Assembly: GCF_006636205.1 (NCBI RefSeq)
Contig: NZ_VIGB01000003.1
Span: 682,001-746,000, forward strand
Reading direction: 5' to 3'
DNA length: 64,000 nt
DNA from: Kitasatospora acidiphila
GTDB taxonomy: Bacteria > Actinomycetota > Actinomycetes > Streptomycetales > Streptomycetaceae
Position 1 is the stretch's first letter, and each line of letters begins with the position of its first letter. Shown here one piece after another: positions 16,950 through 26,375 of this stretch. The notes beneath the pieces are model-generated. The model was not told the DNA's origin, did not search any database, and worked only from the letters and a program-made list of their open reading frames with translations. A program made the position numbers and the translations under genes.

Positions 16950-18068
16950 TCAGCGGGCCCGGCGGTCCTCGGCGTCGAAGGCGGCCAGGGCGCGGGCTCC
17001 GGGGGCCAGGGCTTGGCGCAGGGCGGTCCTGATGTCGTCGGACAATCCGCCTACCGCTTCGGCGAGTTCGCCGGTGGCGTCGTCGGCGATCTCCCGGGCC
17101 ACGGCGGGCATCGGGGTGCGCGGGCCCAGTTTGCTCACGGCGGCGGCCGCGCGGGCGGGGGTGAGCAGCGTCGCGGCCTGGACCAGCAGCCAGGCGGGGA
17201 TCCCGGCGGCGCCCTGTGGCGGTGGCAGGTAGGGGCGGGCGCCCTGGAAGCGCTCGTCCTCGGCGAAGGCCTGCTGCTTCACCTTGCCCAGCGGACGCGG
17301 GCCGGCGCCCGTGGCTCCGGTCTCCTGCCAGGTGCCGGCCGGTTTGAGGACGTAGCCCTCGGCGAGGTTGTCCGGCAGCTCGGGCAGGCCCAGCAGGGCA
17401 GGGACCTTGCTGGGGAAGGCGCTCGGCAGTTCCTGCAGCACGGTCAGCGCGCCCTGTCCGAGCACCGGCGGGCAGCTGAGCCCGGCGGTGGCGGCGGCCT
17501 GCCGCAGCATTCGGTCGCAGAGCCACCACCTGGCGCCGGCCGCGCCGTTCGAGGTCCCGCCTTGCTCGACCCGCTCGCCCTGGTCAATCCGCTCGACCTG
17601 GTCGACCGAGGCGTCGAACGGCAGCCAGTGCAGGCCCGGCGCGTACCACACGCCGGTCTGCACCGGCTGGACTCCGGCGACGGCGGGCACCTCCGGGTGC
17701 GGGTAGTGCCCGCCGGCCAGTTCGCCGTAGACGGTCACCACCGCGCCGTCACCCCGTTCGGCCCGCACCGCCGCGGCGAACCGGACTGCCGCCACGGAGA
17801 GCGCCGGCCAGATCCGGCTGACGCCGAAGAAGTCGTCCAGCGCGTCGTCGCCCAGCAGTTCGCGCCGCTTCGCCGGGCGGACCCCGGTGCCGTCGCAGAC
17901 CACCGCGAAGTGCGCGCCGTGCACCTTCTCCACCGCGACCCACTCCCGCACCCCGGACGCGGAGAGCCGCCCCCGCGCGGAGATCTTGGGGTAGGGCAGC
18001 AACTCGGTGCTGCCGGGCGTGATTTCGGAGGTGGCACCGGGCCTGGCTTCGGGCATGTCCGGAATCAT
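16950..18068 (-). CDS. Rnl2-type RNA ligase
   Basis: A 372-residue ATP-dependent nucleotidyltransferase. The ligase motifs are visible in order: motif I EKVHGAHF (47-54, Lys48 is the AMP acceptor), motif III around VYGELAGGHYPHPEV, motif IV EGYVLKPA and motif V LGKVKQQAFAE. Spacing matches the T4 Rnl2 group rather than DNA ligases. A helical C-terminal extension of about 110 residues follows. It would seal 3'-OH/5'-phosphate RNA nicks. It starts 41 bases after the stop of the UDG-ART fusion gene on the same strand, so the two are almost certainly co-transcribed. Bacterial Rnl2 proteins are rare and are usually linked to RNA repair or conflict systems. The first ATG is used; another at residue 5 is possible. 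Confidence 0.85.
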   Translation of the reverse strand: MIPDMPEARPGATSEITPGSTELLPYPKISARGRLSASGVREWVAVEKVHGAHFAVVCDGTGVRPAKRRELLGDDALDDFFGVSRIWPALSVAAVRFAAAVRAERGDGAVVTVYGELAGGHYPHPEVPAVAGVQPVQTGVWYAPGLHWLPFDASVDQVERIDQGERVEQGGTSNGAAGARWWLCDRMLRQAAATAGLSCPPVLGQGALTVLQELPSAFPSKVPALLGLPELPDNLAEGYVLKPAGTWQETGATGAGPRPLGKVKQQAFAEDERFQGARPYLPPPQGAAGIPAWLLVQAATLLTPARAAAAVSKLGPRTPMPAVAREIADDATGELAEAVGGLSDDIRTALRQALAPGARALAAFDAEDRRAR

Positions 18069-18109
18069 CGCCGCACGCCGTCAGCCGGGCAACGGAGTTA
18101 CCTTCGGGC

Positions 18110-19729
18110 TCAGGAGACCAAGGGCTGCTCCTGGAGTTCGCTGAGGGTCACCGTGCACAGGCCGCCGCGCTCGGCCTTCACATCCGTCACCTGGAGCTGG
18201 GTGCCCGGCAGCAGGATGTACTCCTCCTCGCCGGTGAACGCCGAGAAGTTCTGGATGCCGGTGGCCCTCAGCGGCAGCACCTGGAAGAGGGTGCGCTTGC
18301 CGCGGCTGCCCAGGAAGGCCTGCGCCACGCCGAGCTTGGGCGTGCACGAGGAGACGCCCCACCAGGTCACGGTCTTGCCGACCGGGTACTGCGACCGCAG
18401 GTCCAGCGCCACCCCGCGCCACAACGGCTCGGAGCGGGCGGGGAGTTGCGACACCGCGGCGAACAGCAGCCGCAGGTACGGGAGGTACGGGGTGAGCCGG
18501 CTGCGGTCCGGGGAGCGCAGGATGGCGTTGATCTCCCGGTAGAACGCGGACTCGCAGGTGTAGAGGTACAGCGCGGCGATCGCGTCGGCGGACAGGATGC
18601 CGGCCGCCTCGTCGGCGCGCCGCTTGCCGAACTCGTGCGACAGCGCGACGTGCCGGTCAAGGCCGCGCAGCAGCTTGGCGACCGGCTCCACCGCGTCGCG
18701 GAAGTCCATCAGGGGCGTGTCGAACACGCCGGTGATCGCGGGGAGGACGAGCCCCTCGTCCTTGACGCCGGCGAGCCGGTCCAGGTAGAGCTGGTGCAGC
18801 TCCATCGTGTTGGCAATGAACGCGCCCATGCGGTCGGCGAGTTCGCTGTCGGCGCCGCCGGCTCCCGCCGCCGGGGTGTGCCACCCGACGCTCGGCAGCC
18901 AGTCGACCTCGTCGGCGCCCACCGACGCGAGGGCCTCGTTCACCACCCGGAAGTGGTCGCCGTCGCAGAAGATGTCGCCCTGCGCCGCCGGGTTGGGGTG
19001 GTCGATGTGCCGGACTTCGACTCCGGGGTACTTCTTCTCCAGCCGCTGCACCACCTTCTTCAGGGTTCGCGCATGCGCACCCCACCATCCGAAGACCACA
19101 CCGCGGTCCTCCTCGGCGGCGTTCTGCTTGGCCGCGAGGATCTCCTCCACGATCCGCTCGATGACCGGGCGCCAGAACGCGGTGTGCTGGTCGGGCCCCA
19201 TCGCCCCGTCAGCGCTGGCGGTCAGCGCGGCGTTCAGCAGCAGCACGCCCTGGGTGAGCATCGCCTGGAACCACTCCGGCGGCTGGACGGTGTCCTGCTT
19301 CTTCAGCAGCGCGCGGATGTCGGCGATCGGGGTCTTCTTGGGGATGCCGTACTTCCACATCGCCGCGGCCTTGATGATGCAGCGGATGCTGACGACCCGG
19401 CCGAACTGGCTGTCCTTCCAGTCGTGGAAGGTGTTGTCGAACATGGCGATGCCGGTGGCGCTCTCCGGCCGCGGGTACGGGTTCTGGCCGAATATGACGA
19501 CCTTCCACTTGTGCGGCGCATGGGGCTTGAGCGCCTGGAAGGTCAGTTCGCGCACCGGCACGACGTCCGGGCTGCGGCCGGGGCCCATGAACGCGGCCGC
19601 GCCCGGCTGCGCTTCGAGGACCGGCTTCAGCAGCGGCAGCCACGGTTCACCACCGCCCTTGAACAGCTCCGCCAGGGCCAGCGGGTCGTTCGGGTCGGAC
19701 GTGGCGGGGACGGCGTTGTCGTCGCTCAT
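18110..19729 (-). CDS. uracil-DNA glycosylase / ADP-ribosyltransferase fusion
   Basis: A 539-residue two-domain protein. Residues about 20-282 align with family 1 uracil-DNA glycosylases: GQNPYP (81-86), QGVLLLNAALT (160-170), GVVFGWWGAHA and HPNPAAQG (244-251). The usual GQDPYH is changed, so the catalytic Asp becomes Asn83 and the His becomes Pro; the uracil-recognising Asn166 and catalytic His244 remain. Residues about 300-539 look like an R-S-E class arginine-specific-type ADP-ribosyltransferase: helical YT...YREINAILRS segment, LWRG (Arg438), WGVSSCT (Ser460/461) and GEEEYILLPGT (Glu501-x-Glu503). So it should use NAD+ to modify a target brought in by, or being, nucleic acid. CGGAG lies 7 bases before the ATG. 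First gene of an operon with the RNA ligase; divergent from the macro-domain gene. Confidence 0.85.
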   Translation of the reverse strand: MSDDNAVPATSDPNDPLALAELFKGGGEPWLPLLKPVLEAQPGAAAFMGPGRSPDVVPVRELTFQALKPHAPHKWKVVIFGQNPYPRPESATGIAMFDNTFHDWKDSQFGRVVSIRCIIKAAAMWKYGIPKKTPIADIRALLKKQDTVQPPEWFQAMLTQGVLLLNAALTASADGAMGPDQHTAFWRPVIERIVEEILAAKQNAAEEDRGVVFGWWGAHARTLKKVVQRLEKKYPGVEVRHIDHPNPAAQGDIFCDGDHFRVVNEALASVGADEVDWLPSVGWHTPAAGAGGADSELADRMGAFIANTMELHQLYLDRLAGVKDEGLVLPAITGVFDTPLMDFRDAVEPVAKLLRGLDRHVALSHEFGKRRADEAAGILSADAIAALYLYTCESAFYREINAILRSPDRSRLTPYLPYLRLLFAAVSQLPARSEPLWRGVALDLRSQYPVGKTVTWWGVSSCTPKLGVAQAFLGSRGKRTLFQVLPLRATGIQNFSAFTGEEEYILLPGTQLQVTDVKAERGGLCTVTLSELQEQPLVS

Positions 19730-19811
19730 GGCGGTGGCTCCGGAATGTCGGACGGTGACTCTTGAGGCCCCGTCAGTTCGCTGGCGGGACCCCGCAGTCA
19801 TATCGCCCGGG

Positions 19812-19860
19812 ACTGACAATCGAGGGCCCGGCCCCGCCCGTTGAGCTGCACTGTCAGTGC
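19812..19860. promoter_or_regulatory. palindrome and half-site between ART and macro genes
   Basis: GCACTGTCAGTGC (19848-19860) is a perfect 13-bp palindrome with one central base. A matching half, ACTGACA, lies at 19812-19818, forming a wider inverted repeat with TGTCAGT. Placed in the 185-base gap between two divergent genes, it is a candidate operator for co-regulating them. A TAGTTT at 19868-19873 is a possible -10 for the macro gene. Confidence 0.5.
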
Positions 19861-19914
19861 GGACCGGTAGTTTCACAGGCAGTGGAGGAACCACATTCCG
19901 ACAAGGAGTGACGT

Positions 19915-20592
19915 ATGACCGTGGATCGCGTGGTGTTGCCGCTCGAGGTGGTGCTGACCGACCTCAACTCGGCAGTGGTGGAGGCCTGGCGAGCGGCGTT
20001 CGCCGACACCCCCGGGATCGAGATCCGCAGCGGCTCGATCCTCACCGAGGAGGTCGACGCCTGGGTCAGCCCCACCAACTCCAAGGGCCGGATGGACGGC
20101 GGGGTCGACGCGGTGATCAAGCGTCACCTCGGTGCGGGCATCCAGCTGCGGGTGCAGAAGGCGATCCGCGACAAGTTCGCGGGCACGCTGCCGGTGGGGA
20201 GCGCGGTGTGCGTCCCGTCCGGGGCCGTCAACCCGAAGTTCCTGATCTCGGCGCCGACCATGGCGACCTCTTCGCAGAACGTCAGTGAGACCCTCAATGT
20301 GGCGCTGGCCTGCGCCGCCGCGTTCCAGGCGATCCACCAGCAGAACCGCGCGAAGCCCGGCAGCATCCGATCGGTGGCACTGGTCGGCATGGGCGCCCAG
20401 ACCGGCAAGGTGCCGGCGCGGGTGTGCGCCAACCTGATGTGGACGGGCTACACGCTCTTCAACGACTTCGACTTCGAGGACTACGACGAGCTGCGCGGCA
20501 CCATCACCGCGCAGCTGAACGACATCGAGAGCGCGCCGGTCGAGCAGCGGGTCCGAATAGCACCGCCCGCGCGCCGCACCGCCCGTCGCTGA
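19915..20592 (+). CDS. macro-domain protein (ADP-ribose binding or hydrolysis)
   Basis: A 225-residue protein occupied almost entirely by a macro domain. The ADP-ribose-binding loop 1 is DAWVSPTNSKGRMDGGVDAVI (shown in part; residues about 48-68), strand 4 is FLISAPTM, and loop 2 is VALVGMGAQTGKVPAR. These match the group in which VNAANS is replaced by VSPTNS. Such domains bind or remove ADP-ribose from proteins or nucleic acids, or process ADP-ribose derivatives. A strong AAGGAG precedes the ATG. It is divergent from the ADP-ribosyltransferase fusion, giving a writer and a reader or eraser side by side. A short basic tail ends the protein. Confidence 0.85.
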   Translation: MTVDRVVLPLEVVLTDLNSAVVEAWRAAFADTPGIEIRSGSILTEEVDAWVSPTNSKGRMDGGVDAVIKRHLGAGIQLRVQKAIRDKFAGTLPVGSAVCVPSGAVNPKFLISAPTMATSSQNVSETLNVALACAAAFQAIHQQNRAKPGSIRSVALVGMGAQTGKVPARVCANLMWTGYTLFNDFDFEDYDELRGTITAQLNDIESAPVEQRVRIAPPARRTARR

Positions 20593-20608
20593 GCCGTGCG
20601 TTCGGCTC

Positions 20609-21484
20609 TCAGCCGGCGGCGGGCGCGCTGTCCTGTGCCGGGACAGCCGGAGCGTCCGGGGCAGCTGGCGCAACTGGGGCGGCTGGCGCGGCCGGAGCAG
20701 CTGGGGTGACCGGGGCGGCGGCCGGGTCGGTGCTGCGGGCCGCGGCGGCCTCGAAGAAGCGCAGGAGTTCCACCGGGAACGGGAGCACCAGGGTGGAGTT
20801 CTTCTCGGCCGCGACCTCGACCACGGTCTGGAGCAGGCGCAGCTGCATCGCCGCCGGGGTCTCGGCCATCTTGCCGGCGGCCTCGGCGAGCTTGGCGGCG
20901 GCCTGGAACTCACCGTCGGCGGTGATGATCCGGGCCCGGCGCTCCCGGTCGGCCTCGGCCTGCCGGGCCATCGAGCGCTTCATGGAGTCGGGCAGCGTGA
21001 CGTCCTTGATCTCCACCCGGTCGATGTGCACGCCCCATCCGGTCGCCGGGGACTCCAGCATCAACTCCAGGCCGCGGTGCAGGTTCTCCCGGCCGGAGAG
21101 CAGGTCGTCGAGCTCGCTCTTGCCGATGACGGAACGCAAGGAGGTCTGCGCGACCTGGAGCATGGCGAAGGTGTAGTTCTGCACGTCGACGGTGGCCCTG
21201 ATCGGCTCGACCACCCGGAAGTACAGGACGGCGTCCACGCGGACCGAGACGTTGTCCTTGGTGATGCCCTCCTGGGCGGGCACCGGCATGGTGACCACCT
21301 GGACGTTGACCTTGCGCATCCGCTCCAGGAAGGGAATCAGCAGGGCGACGCCCGGCTGACGCACGTTGCCGCGCACCCGGCCGAGGCGGAACACCACACC
21401 ACGCTCGTACTGCTGGACCACCCGCACGCCCAGGACCAGCCAGAGGACCAGCAACACCACGATGATGACGACGGCAGCGCCCAC
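20609..21484 (-). CDS. slipin/stomatin-like SPFH-domain membrane protein
   Basis: A 291-residue band-7 protein. One N-terminal membrane helix (VVIIVVLLVLWLVLGVRVV) is followed by QQYERGVVFRLGRVRG, the classic slipin start, then the SPFH domain through VEIKDVTLPDSMKRSMARQAEADRE (in part) and a coiled-coil helix. The last 40 residues are Ala/Pro-rich. It should form a membrane ring or scaffold; the molecular role in actinobacteria is unclear. GTG start with GGGGAAGG upstream. It is convergent with the macro-domain gene, 16 bases apart. Band-7 proteins have been noted near RNA-repair genes, which is interesting here but not proof. Confidence 0.85.
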   Translation of the reverse strand: MGAAVVIIVVLLVLWLVLGVRVVQQYERGVVFRLGRVRGNVRQPGVALLIPFLERMRKVNVQVVTMPVPAQEGITKDNVSVRVDAVLYFRVVEPIRATVDVQNYTFAMLQVAQTSLRSVIGKSELDDLLSGRENLHRGLELMLESPATGWGVHIDRVEIKDVTLPDSMKRSMARQAEADRERRARIITADGEFQAAAKLAEAAGKMAETPAAMQLRLLQTVVEVAAEKNSTLVLPFPVELLRFFEAAAARSTDPAAAPVTPAAPAAPAAPVAPAAPDAPAVPAQDSAPAAG

Positions 21485-21667
21485 GTGCCCGACCTTCCCC
21501 GTTGACGGGCCGCCACCCGGCCGGGCCCGGAGTGGCCCGGCCGCACGAGGGCGGCCGCGCCGGACAGTATGCGCCCCAGCGGGCAGACGCCGACAGTGCG
21601 GGGAAACGGTCTTGACGGATCGTCATCGCTTCTCGTCGCGGCCGCGCTCCCGCTGTGGCCGCAGGCG

Positions 21668-22270
21668 TCAGAACCCGGGCGCCTGTCGGTGGGGGCCGTC
21701 ACCGCCGAGGACGTCCGCAGGGCTGTGGATGACCCGGTCGACCAGGCCGTAGTCCACCGCCTCCGCCGCGGTGAACCAGCGGTCCCGATCGGAGTCCGCG
21801 TTGATCTGCGCCACGCTCTGCCCGCTGTGCCTGGCGATCAGCTCGGCCAGCAGCTGCTTGTTGCGGAGCAGCCGCTCGGCCTGGACCCGGATGTCGCTCT
21901 CGGACCCGCCCAGACCTGCGGACGGCTGGTGCATCAGCACCTCGGCGTTGGGCAGCGCGTACCGCTTTCCCTTGGCACCCGCGGTGAGTATGAACTGGCC
22001 CATCGACGCGGCCATGCCGTTGACGATCGTCACCACGTCGTTCTTGATGTACTGCATGGTGTCGTAGATCGCCATGCCCGCGGTGACCGAGCCTCCCGGC
22101 GAGTTGATGTACAGGTAGATGTCCTTGTCCGACTCCGCGGCCAGGAGCAGCAGTTGGGCGACGATGCGGTTGGCGATGTCATCGTCGACCTCCTGTCCGA
22201 GGAAGATGATGCGGTCTCCGAGGAGGCGGTTGAAGATGAGGTCGCCGGCTCCGTCGTGTGCGGTCGTCAT
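21668..22270 (-). CDS. clpP: ATP-dependent Clp protease proteolytic subunit
   Basis: A 200-residue serine protease that forms the ClpP barrel and degrades proteins fed by ClpX or ClpC. Catalytic residues are in place: Ser89 (GMAASMGQ), His114 (VLMHQPSAG) and Asp163 (DSDRDRWF). Residues [20 protein letters not shown] are ClpP1-like. It is a single copy: no second clpP and no clpX follow, unlike the main clpP1clpP2 and clpP3clpP4 operons of streptomycetes, so this is an additional paralogue. AGGTGG precedes the ATG. It may need to form mixed rings with other ClpP subunits encoded elsewhere. Confidence 0.9.
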   Translation of the reverse strand: MTTAHDGAGDLIFNRLLGDRIIFLGQEVDDDIANRIVAQLLLLAAESDKDIYLYINSPGGSVTAGMAIYDTMQYIKNDVVTIVNGMAASMGQFILTAGAKGKRYALPNAEVLMHQPSAGLGGSESDIRVQAERLLRNKQLLAELIARHSGQSVAQINADSDRDRWFTAAEAVDYGLVDRVIHSPADVLGGDGPHRQAPGF

Positions 22271-22474
22271 GGATCCACCTGTTCGTCAAGGCGAGTTGGT
22301 CGATGGGGGGCGGCCCGTGCGGTCCGCACCGGACCTGCCCTGCCACTCGCCCGACAGTAGCCGCCGACCGCTCCGGTTCCGGCCCGACTCAGGGGGAATT
22401 CGCTGTCGGCGAGGCCTGTTCGCTGTGAGCATTGAGCACAGCGGCCGACGCCGACAGCGGTCGGTGACGGACCG

Positions 22475-23485
<1,011 letters not shown>

Positions 23486-23538
23486 GGCGCCTCCTGGGCG
23501 ACTGGGCGGTGGGGCTTCGGTGTCCCTGCGGGCCGATT

Positions 23539-23554
23539 CTAAGCAAGCGCTTAG
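23539..23554. promoter_or_regulatory. CTAAGC-N4-GCTTAG inverted repeat, TetR-type operator
   Basis: A perfect 6-bp inverted repeat with 4-base spacer just ahead of the oxidoreductase gene. Similar AAGCGCTT-centred sites are bound by TetR-family regulators of lipid and reductase genes. No TetR gene is adjacent, so the regulator must be elsewhere. Confidence 0.55.
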
Positions 23555-23659
23555 TCAGCGCGCCACGGGCGGCCTGGGAAACGTAGCGACCCACCGGCCC
23601 GGCGGGCACCGGCGTTCAACTGTCCGAGACGGAACGGTTACGGGGAGCGGCGATTCCGA

Positions 23660-23665
23660 TACCGT
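23660..23665 (+). promoter_or_regulatory. -10 box of GlxA-type regulator gene
   Basis: TACCGT ends six bases before the ATG, with GTTACG 17 bases further upstream as a weak -35. No ribosome binding site lies in normal position, so a leaderless mRNA is likely. Confidence 0.4.
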
Positions 23666-23671
23666 TCGCGC

Positions 23672-24643
23672 ATGCGGATCGCCGTGCTCGTTCTTGACGA
23701 TGTGTTTGACTCCGGACTGACGGCCGTCCTGGACGTGTTCAAGACCGCCAACAATCTGCGCGGGTGCATTCCCCAGCCCCCGCCGCCCTGGGATCTCACC
23801 CGGGTCGGCTTCACCAGCACGGTGCGCACCTCCTGCGGACTCCTGGTCGGCACGGAGCCGGTCGCCCGAGCGGCCGACTGCGACCTGCTGCTCATCCCGG
23901 CCGTCTCCACGCCCTTCCCGCACGGTCTGGCGCCGTGGCTGGAGAGCGAGGGCACCGCCCGGGCGCGTGAGCTGGTGGCCCGGACCCGGGTCCGCGGCGC
24001 CCAGCTCGCCGGCGCGTGCACCAGTACCTTCCTGCTCGCCGACAGCGGCGTCCTGGACGGCCTGCGGGCCACCACGGCCTGGCAGTTGGCCCCCCTGTTC
24101 CGCGAGCGCTACCCGCAGGTGGCACTCGACGAGCAGCGCATGGTCACCCACAGCGACGGCATCACGACGGCCGGCGCGGCCTTCAGTGCCGTGGACCTCG
24201 CCCTCTCCCTGGTCCGCCGGAGCAGCCCGAGCCTGAGCGACCTCGTCGCCGAGAGGCTCATCATCGAGGAGCGCCCCACCCAGGCCACCCACTCCATGCC
24301 CACCGCCCTCGCGGACCGGGATGCCACCACCGCCGCGTTCGAGGCCTGGGTCCGCTGCCACCTCAACCGGCCGGTGACCCTCACGGACGCCGCCCACGCC
24401 ATCGGTGTCAGCAAGCGGACCCTGCAGCGCCGCACCCAGTCCGTCCTCGGCATCTCACCGGTGCGCTTCATCCAGGACCTGCGGATCGAGCAGGCCACCC
24501 ATCTGCTCCGCAGCACCGACGAGCCGATCGACGTCATCGCCCGCCGGGTCGGCTACGAGACCGCCAGCACCCTGCGGATGCTGCTGCGCACCCGCACCGG
24601 CCGGACGGCCGGTCAGCTCCGCGGCCAGCGCCACGCCGGCTGA
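23672..24643 (+). CDS. GlxA family regulator (DJ-1/PfpI plus AraC domain)
   Basis: A 323-residue regulator. The N-terminal two thirds is a DJ-1/PfpI class-I amidotransferase-like sensor (IAVLVLDDVFDSGLTAVLDVF; AGACTSTFLLADSGVLDG with the nucleophile-elbow Cys). The C-terminal 100 residues carry two AraC helix-turn-helix motifs: VTLTDAAHAIGVSKRTLQRR and EPIDVIARRVGYETASTLRM. Such proteins activate genes for catabolism or stress. Divergent from the MDR oxidoreductase, which may be a target. Confidence 0.9.
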   Translation: MRIAVLVLDDVFDSGLTAVLDVFKTANNLRGCIPQPPPPWDLTRVGFTSTVRTSCGLLVGTEPVARAADCDLLLIPAVSTPFPHGLAPWLESEGTARARELVARTRVRGAQLAGACTSTFLLADSGVLDGLRATTAWQLAPLFRERYPQVALDEQRMVTHSDGITTAGAAFSAVDLALSLVRRSSPSLSDLVAERLIIEERPTQATHSMPTALADRDATTAAFEAWVRCHLNRPVTLTDAAHAIGVSKRTLQRRTQSVLGISPVRFIQDLRIEQATHLLRSTDEPIDVIARRVGYETASTLRMLLRTRTGRTAGQLRGQRHAG

Positions 24644-24669
24644 GCCGGCCCGCGGCGGCCGGACCGGTC

Positions 24670-24701
24670 GAGGGTGGCCGTGGCATCCCACGACCACCCT
24701 C
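24670..24701. terminator. bidirectional hairpin terminator
   Basis: GAGGGTGG (24670-24677) pairs perfectly with CCACCCTC (24694-24701), with an inner CGTGG/CCACG stem. It lies between the convergent regulator and secreted-protein genes. Confidence 0.65.
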
Positions 24702-24733
24702 CTCATACGATCGGTGTCACCTCACCCCTGAGA

Positions 24734-26029
24734 TCACCCGATCCGGACCACGCCGGCGGTGTCCATGTCCGTCGTCCCGCCGTTGACGGCCGGGTAGACC
24801 TGGAACCGCAGTGTGGAGACCGGCTGCGGCGCGGTGTACGAGATCTGGAAGTACTGGTAGCCGCTGCTGGAGTTCACGTTGTAGGGGACGCAGGTGTTGG
24901 TGTTGGTGGCACCCAGTCCCCAGAGGCAGAACGACCCGCTCGCGCCCCCGGACTGCGACGACAGCCACACCGACGCCGTGTACGACGCGCCGGCCCCGAC
25001 GTTGACCGGGATGTCCTGGTAGACCGAGCCGCCGCCGATGTTGGTGTTGAACGCCAGGTAGCCGGTGCCGTCATGGGCGGGTGCCGGAGCTCCGGCGGCC
25101 GTGTTGTAGTTGGCCCAGTTCACGATCCCGCCGGGCGGCACCAGTCGCTGCCAGCCGGTGGTGTTCTGCTCGAACGACCCCGCGGTCAGCATGTTGGGCG
25201 CGCTCATCACGCAGTTGTTGGCGCTGTTGCTCCACAGCGGCTGCATCGCGAAGGTTCCCGCCGAGGTGGTGACGGTGCCGAGGCCGGTCCAGGCGCACTT
25301 GTCGCCGATCTCGTTGTTGCCCGCGTCGTACCAGGCGTTGAGCAGCGGGTCGGTGATGGTCTCGGCCATCTCGTGGCCCTCGACGATGCTGACGCCGTCC
25401 AGGGCCGAGCCGGTGACCGAGCCCGCGCCGCAGTTCGAGCCGGCGTCGGACATGTACGGCAGGTCGGTGTAGGTCACGTTCGGCAGCCCGGCGATGGCGC
25501 CGTGGTACGCGCAGTACTGGGTGCCGAAGCCGGGGGTCGAGTGGCCGGTCGGGGTGGCCACCACGATCTCTACGTTCACCGAGTTGCCGGTGGCGAAGTG
25601 GAGCGCGGCGGCCCCCGCCTCGGCCTGGATCTGGGCGTCGCTCGGGCTGGCCGGGATCGCGGCCGGGTCCGACCAGGTGCCGGCCAGCACCGGCGACGAG
25701 CCGCCGCCGTACTGGTTGACGGTGGCCAGCCACGGGTTGCCGCCGATCGACGACAGGAACCGGTTCAGGTAGGCCTGCTCACCGCTCGGGTCGGCTCCCC
25801 AGCCCCAGTAGTCCACGTAGATCTGCGGCGCGGACTGCACCGGGCCGCCGTGGTTGGACATCGCGCCGGTGATGACGGCCGGGGCGGCGTGCTGCGTCTT
25901 CGGCTTGAGCTGGTGCGGGTCGTGATGCGACGTCACCGTGCCCGCCGCCTCGGCCGACCCGGGCGCGGCGGCGAGCAGGCCTAACGCCGCGCAGAGCGTG
26001 ACGGCGAAGGCGGCCCTCTTCTTGGGCAT
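24734..26029 (-). CDS. secreted putative metallopeptidase-like protein with C-terminal CBM-like domain
   Basis: A 431-residue exported protein. The first 29 residues are a signal peptide (MPKKRAAFAVTLCAALGLLAAA, cleavage near AEA). The catalytic-looking core has a VEGHEMAETITDPLLNAWYDA segment with an HE..E arrangement that suggests a metal site, and several paired cysteines. From about residue 285 (LTAGSFEQNTTGWQRL) a beta-sandwich resembling carbohydrate-binding or PPC-like modules follows to the end. The group is widespread in actinobacteria and fungi but has no proven activity that I can name. AAAGGAG is placed ideally before the ATG; an ATG six codons earlier is less likely. Confidence 0.7.
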   Translation of the reverse strand: MPKKRAAFAVTLCAALGLLAAAPGSAEAAGTVTSHHDPHQLKPKTQHAAPAVITGAMSNHGGPVQSAPQIYVDYWGWGADPSGEQAYLNRFLSSIGGNPWLATVNQYGGGSSPVLAGTWSDPAAIPASPSDAQIQAEAGAAALHFATGNSVNVEIVVATPTGHSTPGFGTQYCAYHGAIAGLPNVTYTDLPYMSDAGSNCGAGSVTGSALDGVSIVEGHEMAETITDPLLNAWYDAGNNEIGDKCAWTGLGTVTTSAGTFAMQPLWSNSANNCVMSAPNMLTAGSFEQNTTGWQRLVPPGGIVNWANYNTAAGAPAPAHDGTGYLAFNTNIGGGSVYQDIPVNVGAGASYTASVWLSSQSGGASGSFCLWGLGATNTNTCVPYNVNSSSGYQYFQISYTAPQPVSTLRFQVYPAVNGGTTDMDTAGVVRIG

Positions 26030-26369
26030 ACCGATCTCCTTTGGCATTCGGTGAGTTGACGCCCCATCGGCTGCGGTCCGGCGGGGTCGCCGGGCTCCTG
26101 GGCCCTGGAGGCCGCGTGCTGCGGCCCTGAAGGAAGCTACGGGTCGGGCGTGGCAGCGAGGAAGCTCCGAAGACGGCAGATCCGTTACCGTTCGTGCCAC
26201 CCCTGTGCGGCGGGTCCTGGCGTCGCCGGGCCCGCTCTGGGAGCAGGGTCCTGGTCGGCCGTCGTTCTGCTCCCCTGGTCCCAGGCCCGTTCTCGTTCCC
26301 GGCTCCGACGATCCGCGCCGCCTGCGGTGGTGAGGTGGACATCGACAACCCGATTACCAGGAGGAGTCG
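26030..26369. other. 340-bp intergenic region between divergent secreted enzymes
   Basis: It must hold the promoters of both flanking genes. I see a repeated GAAGCT pair (26131-26181 area) and a GC-rich palindromic stretch, but no clear -10/-35 pair and no small coding sequence. AGGAGG at 26359-26364 is the ribosome binding site of the serine hydrolase. Confidence 0.4.
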
Positions 26370-26375
26370 TTGTTC

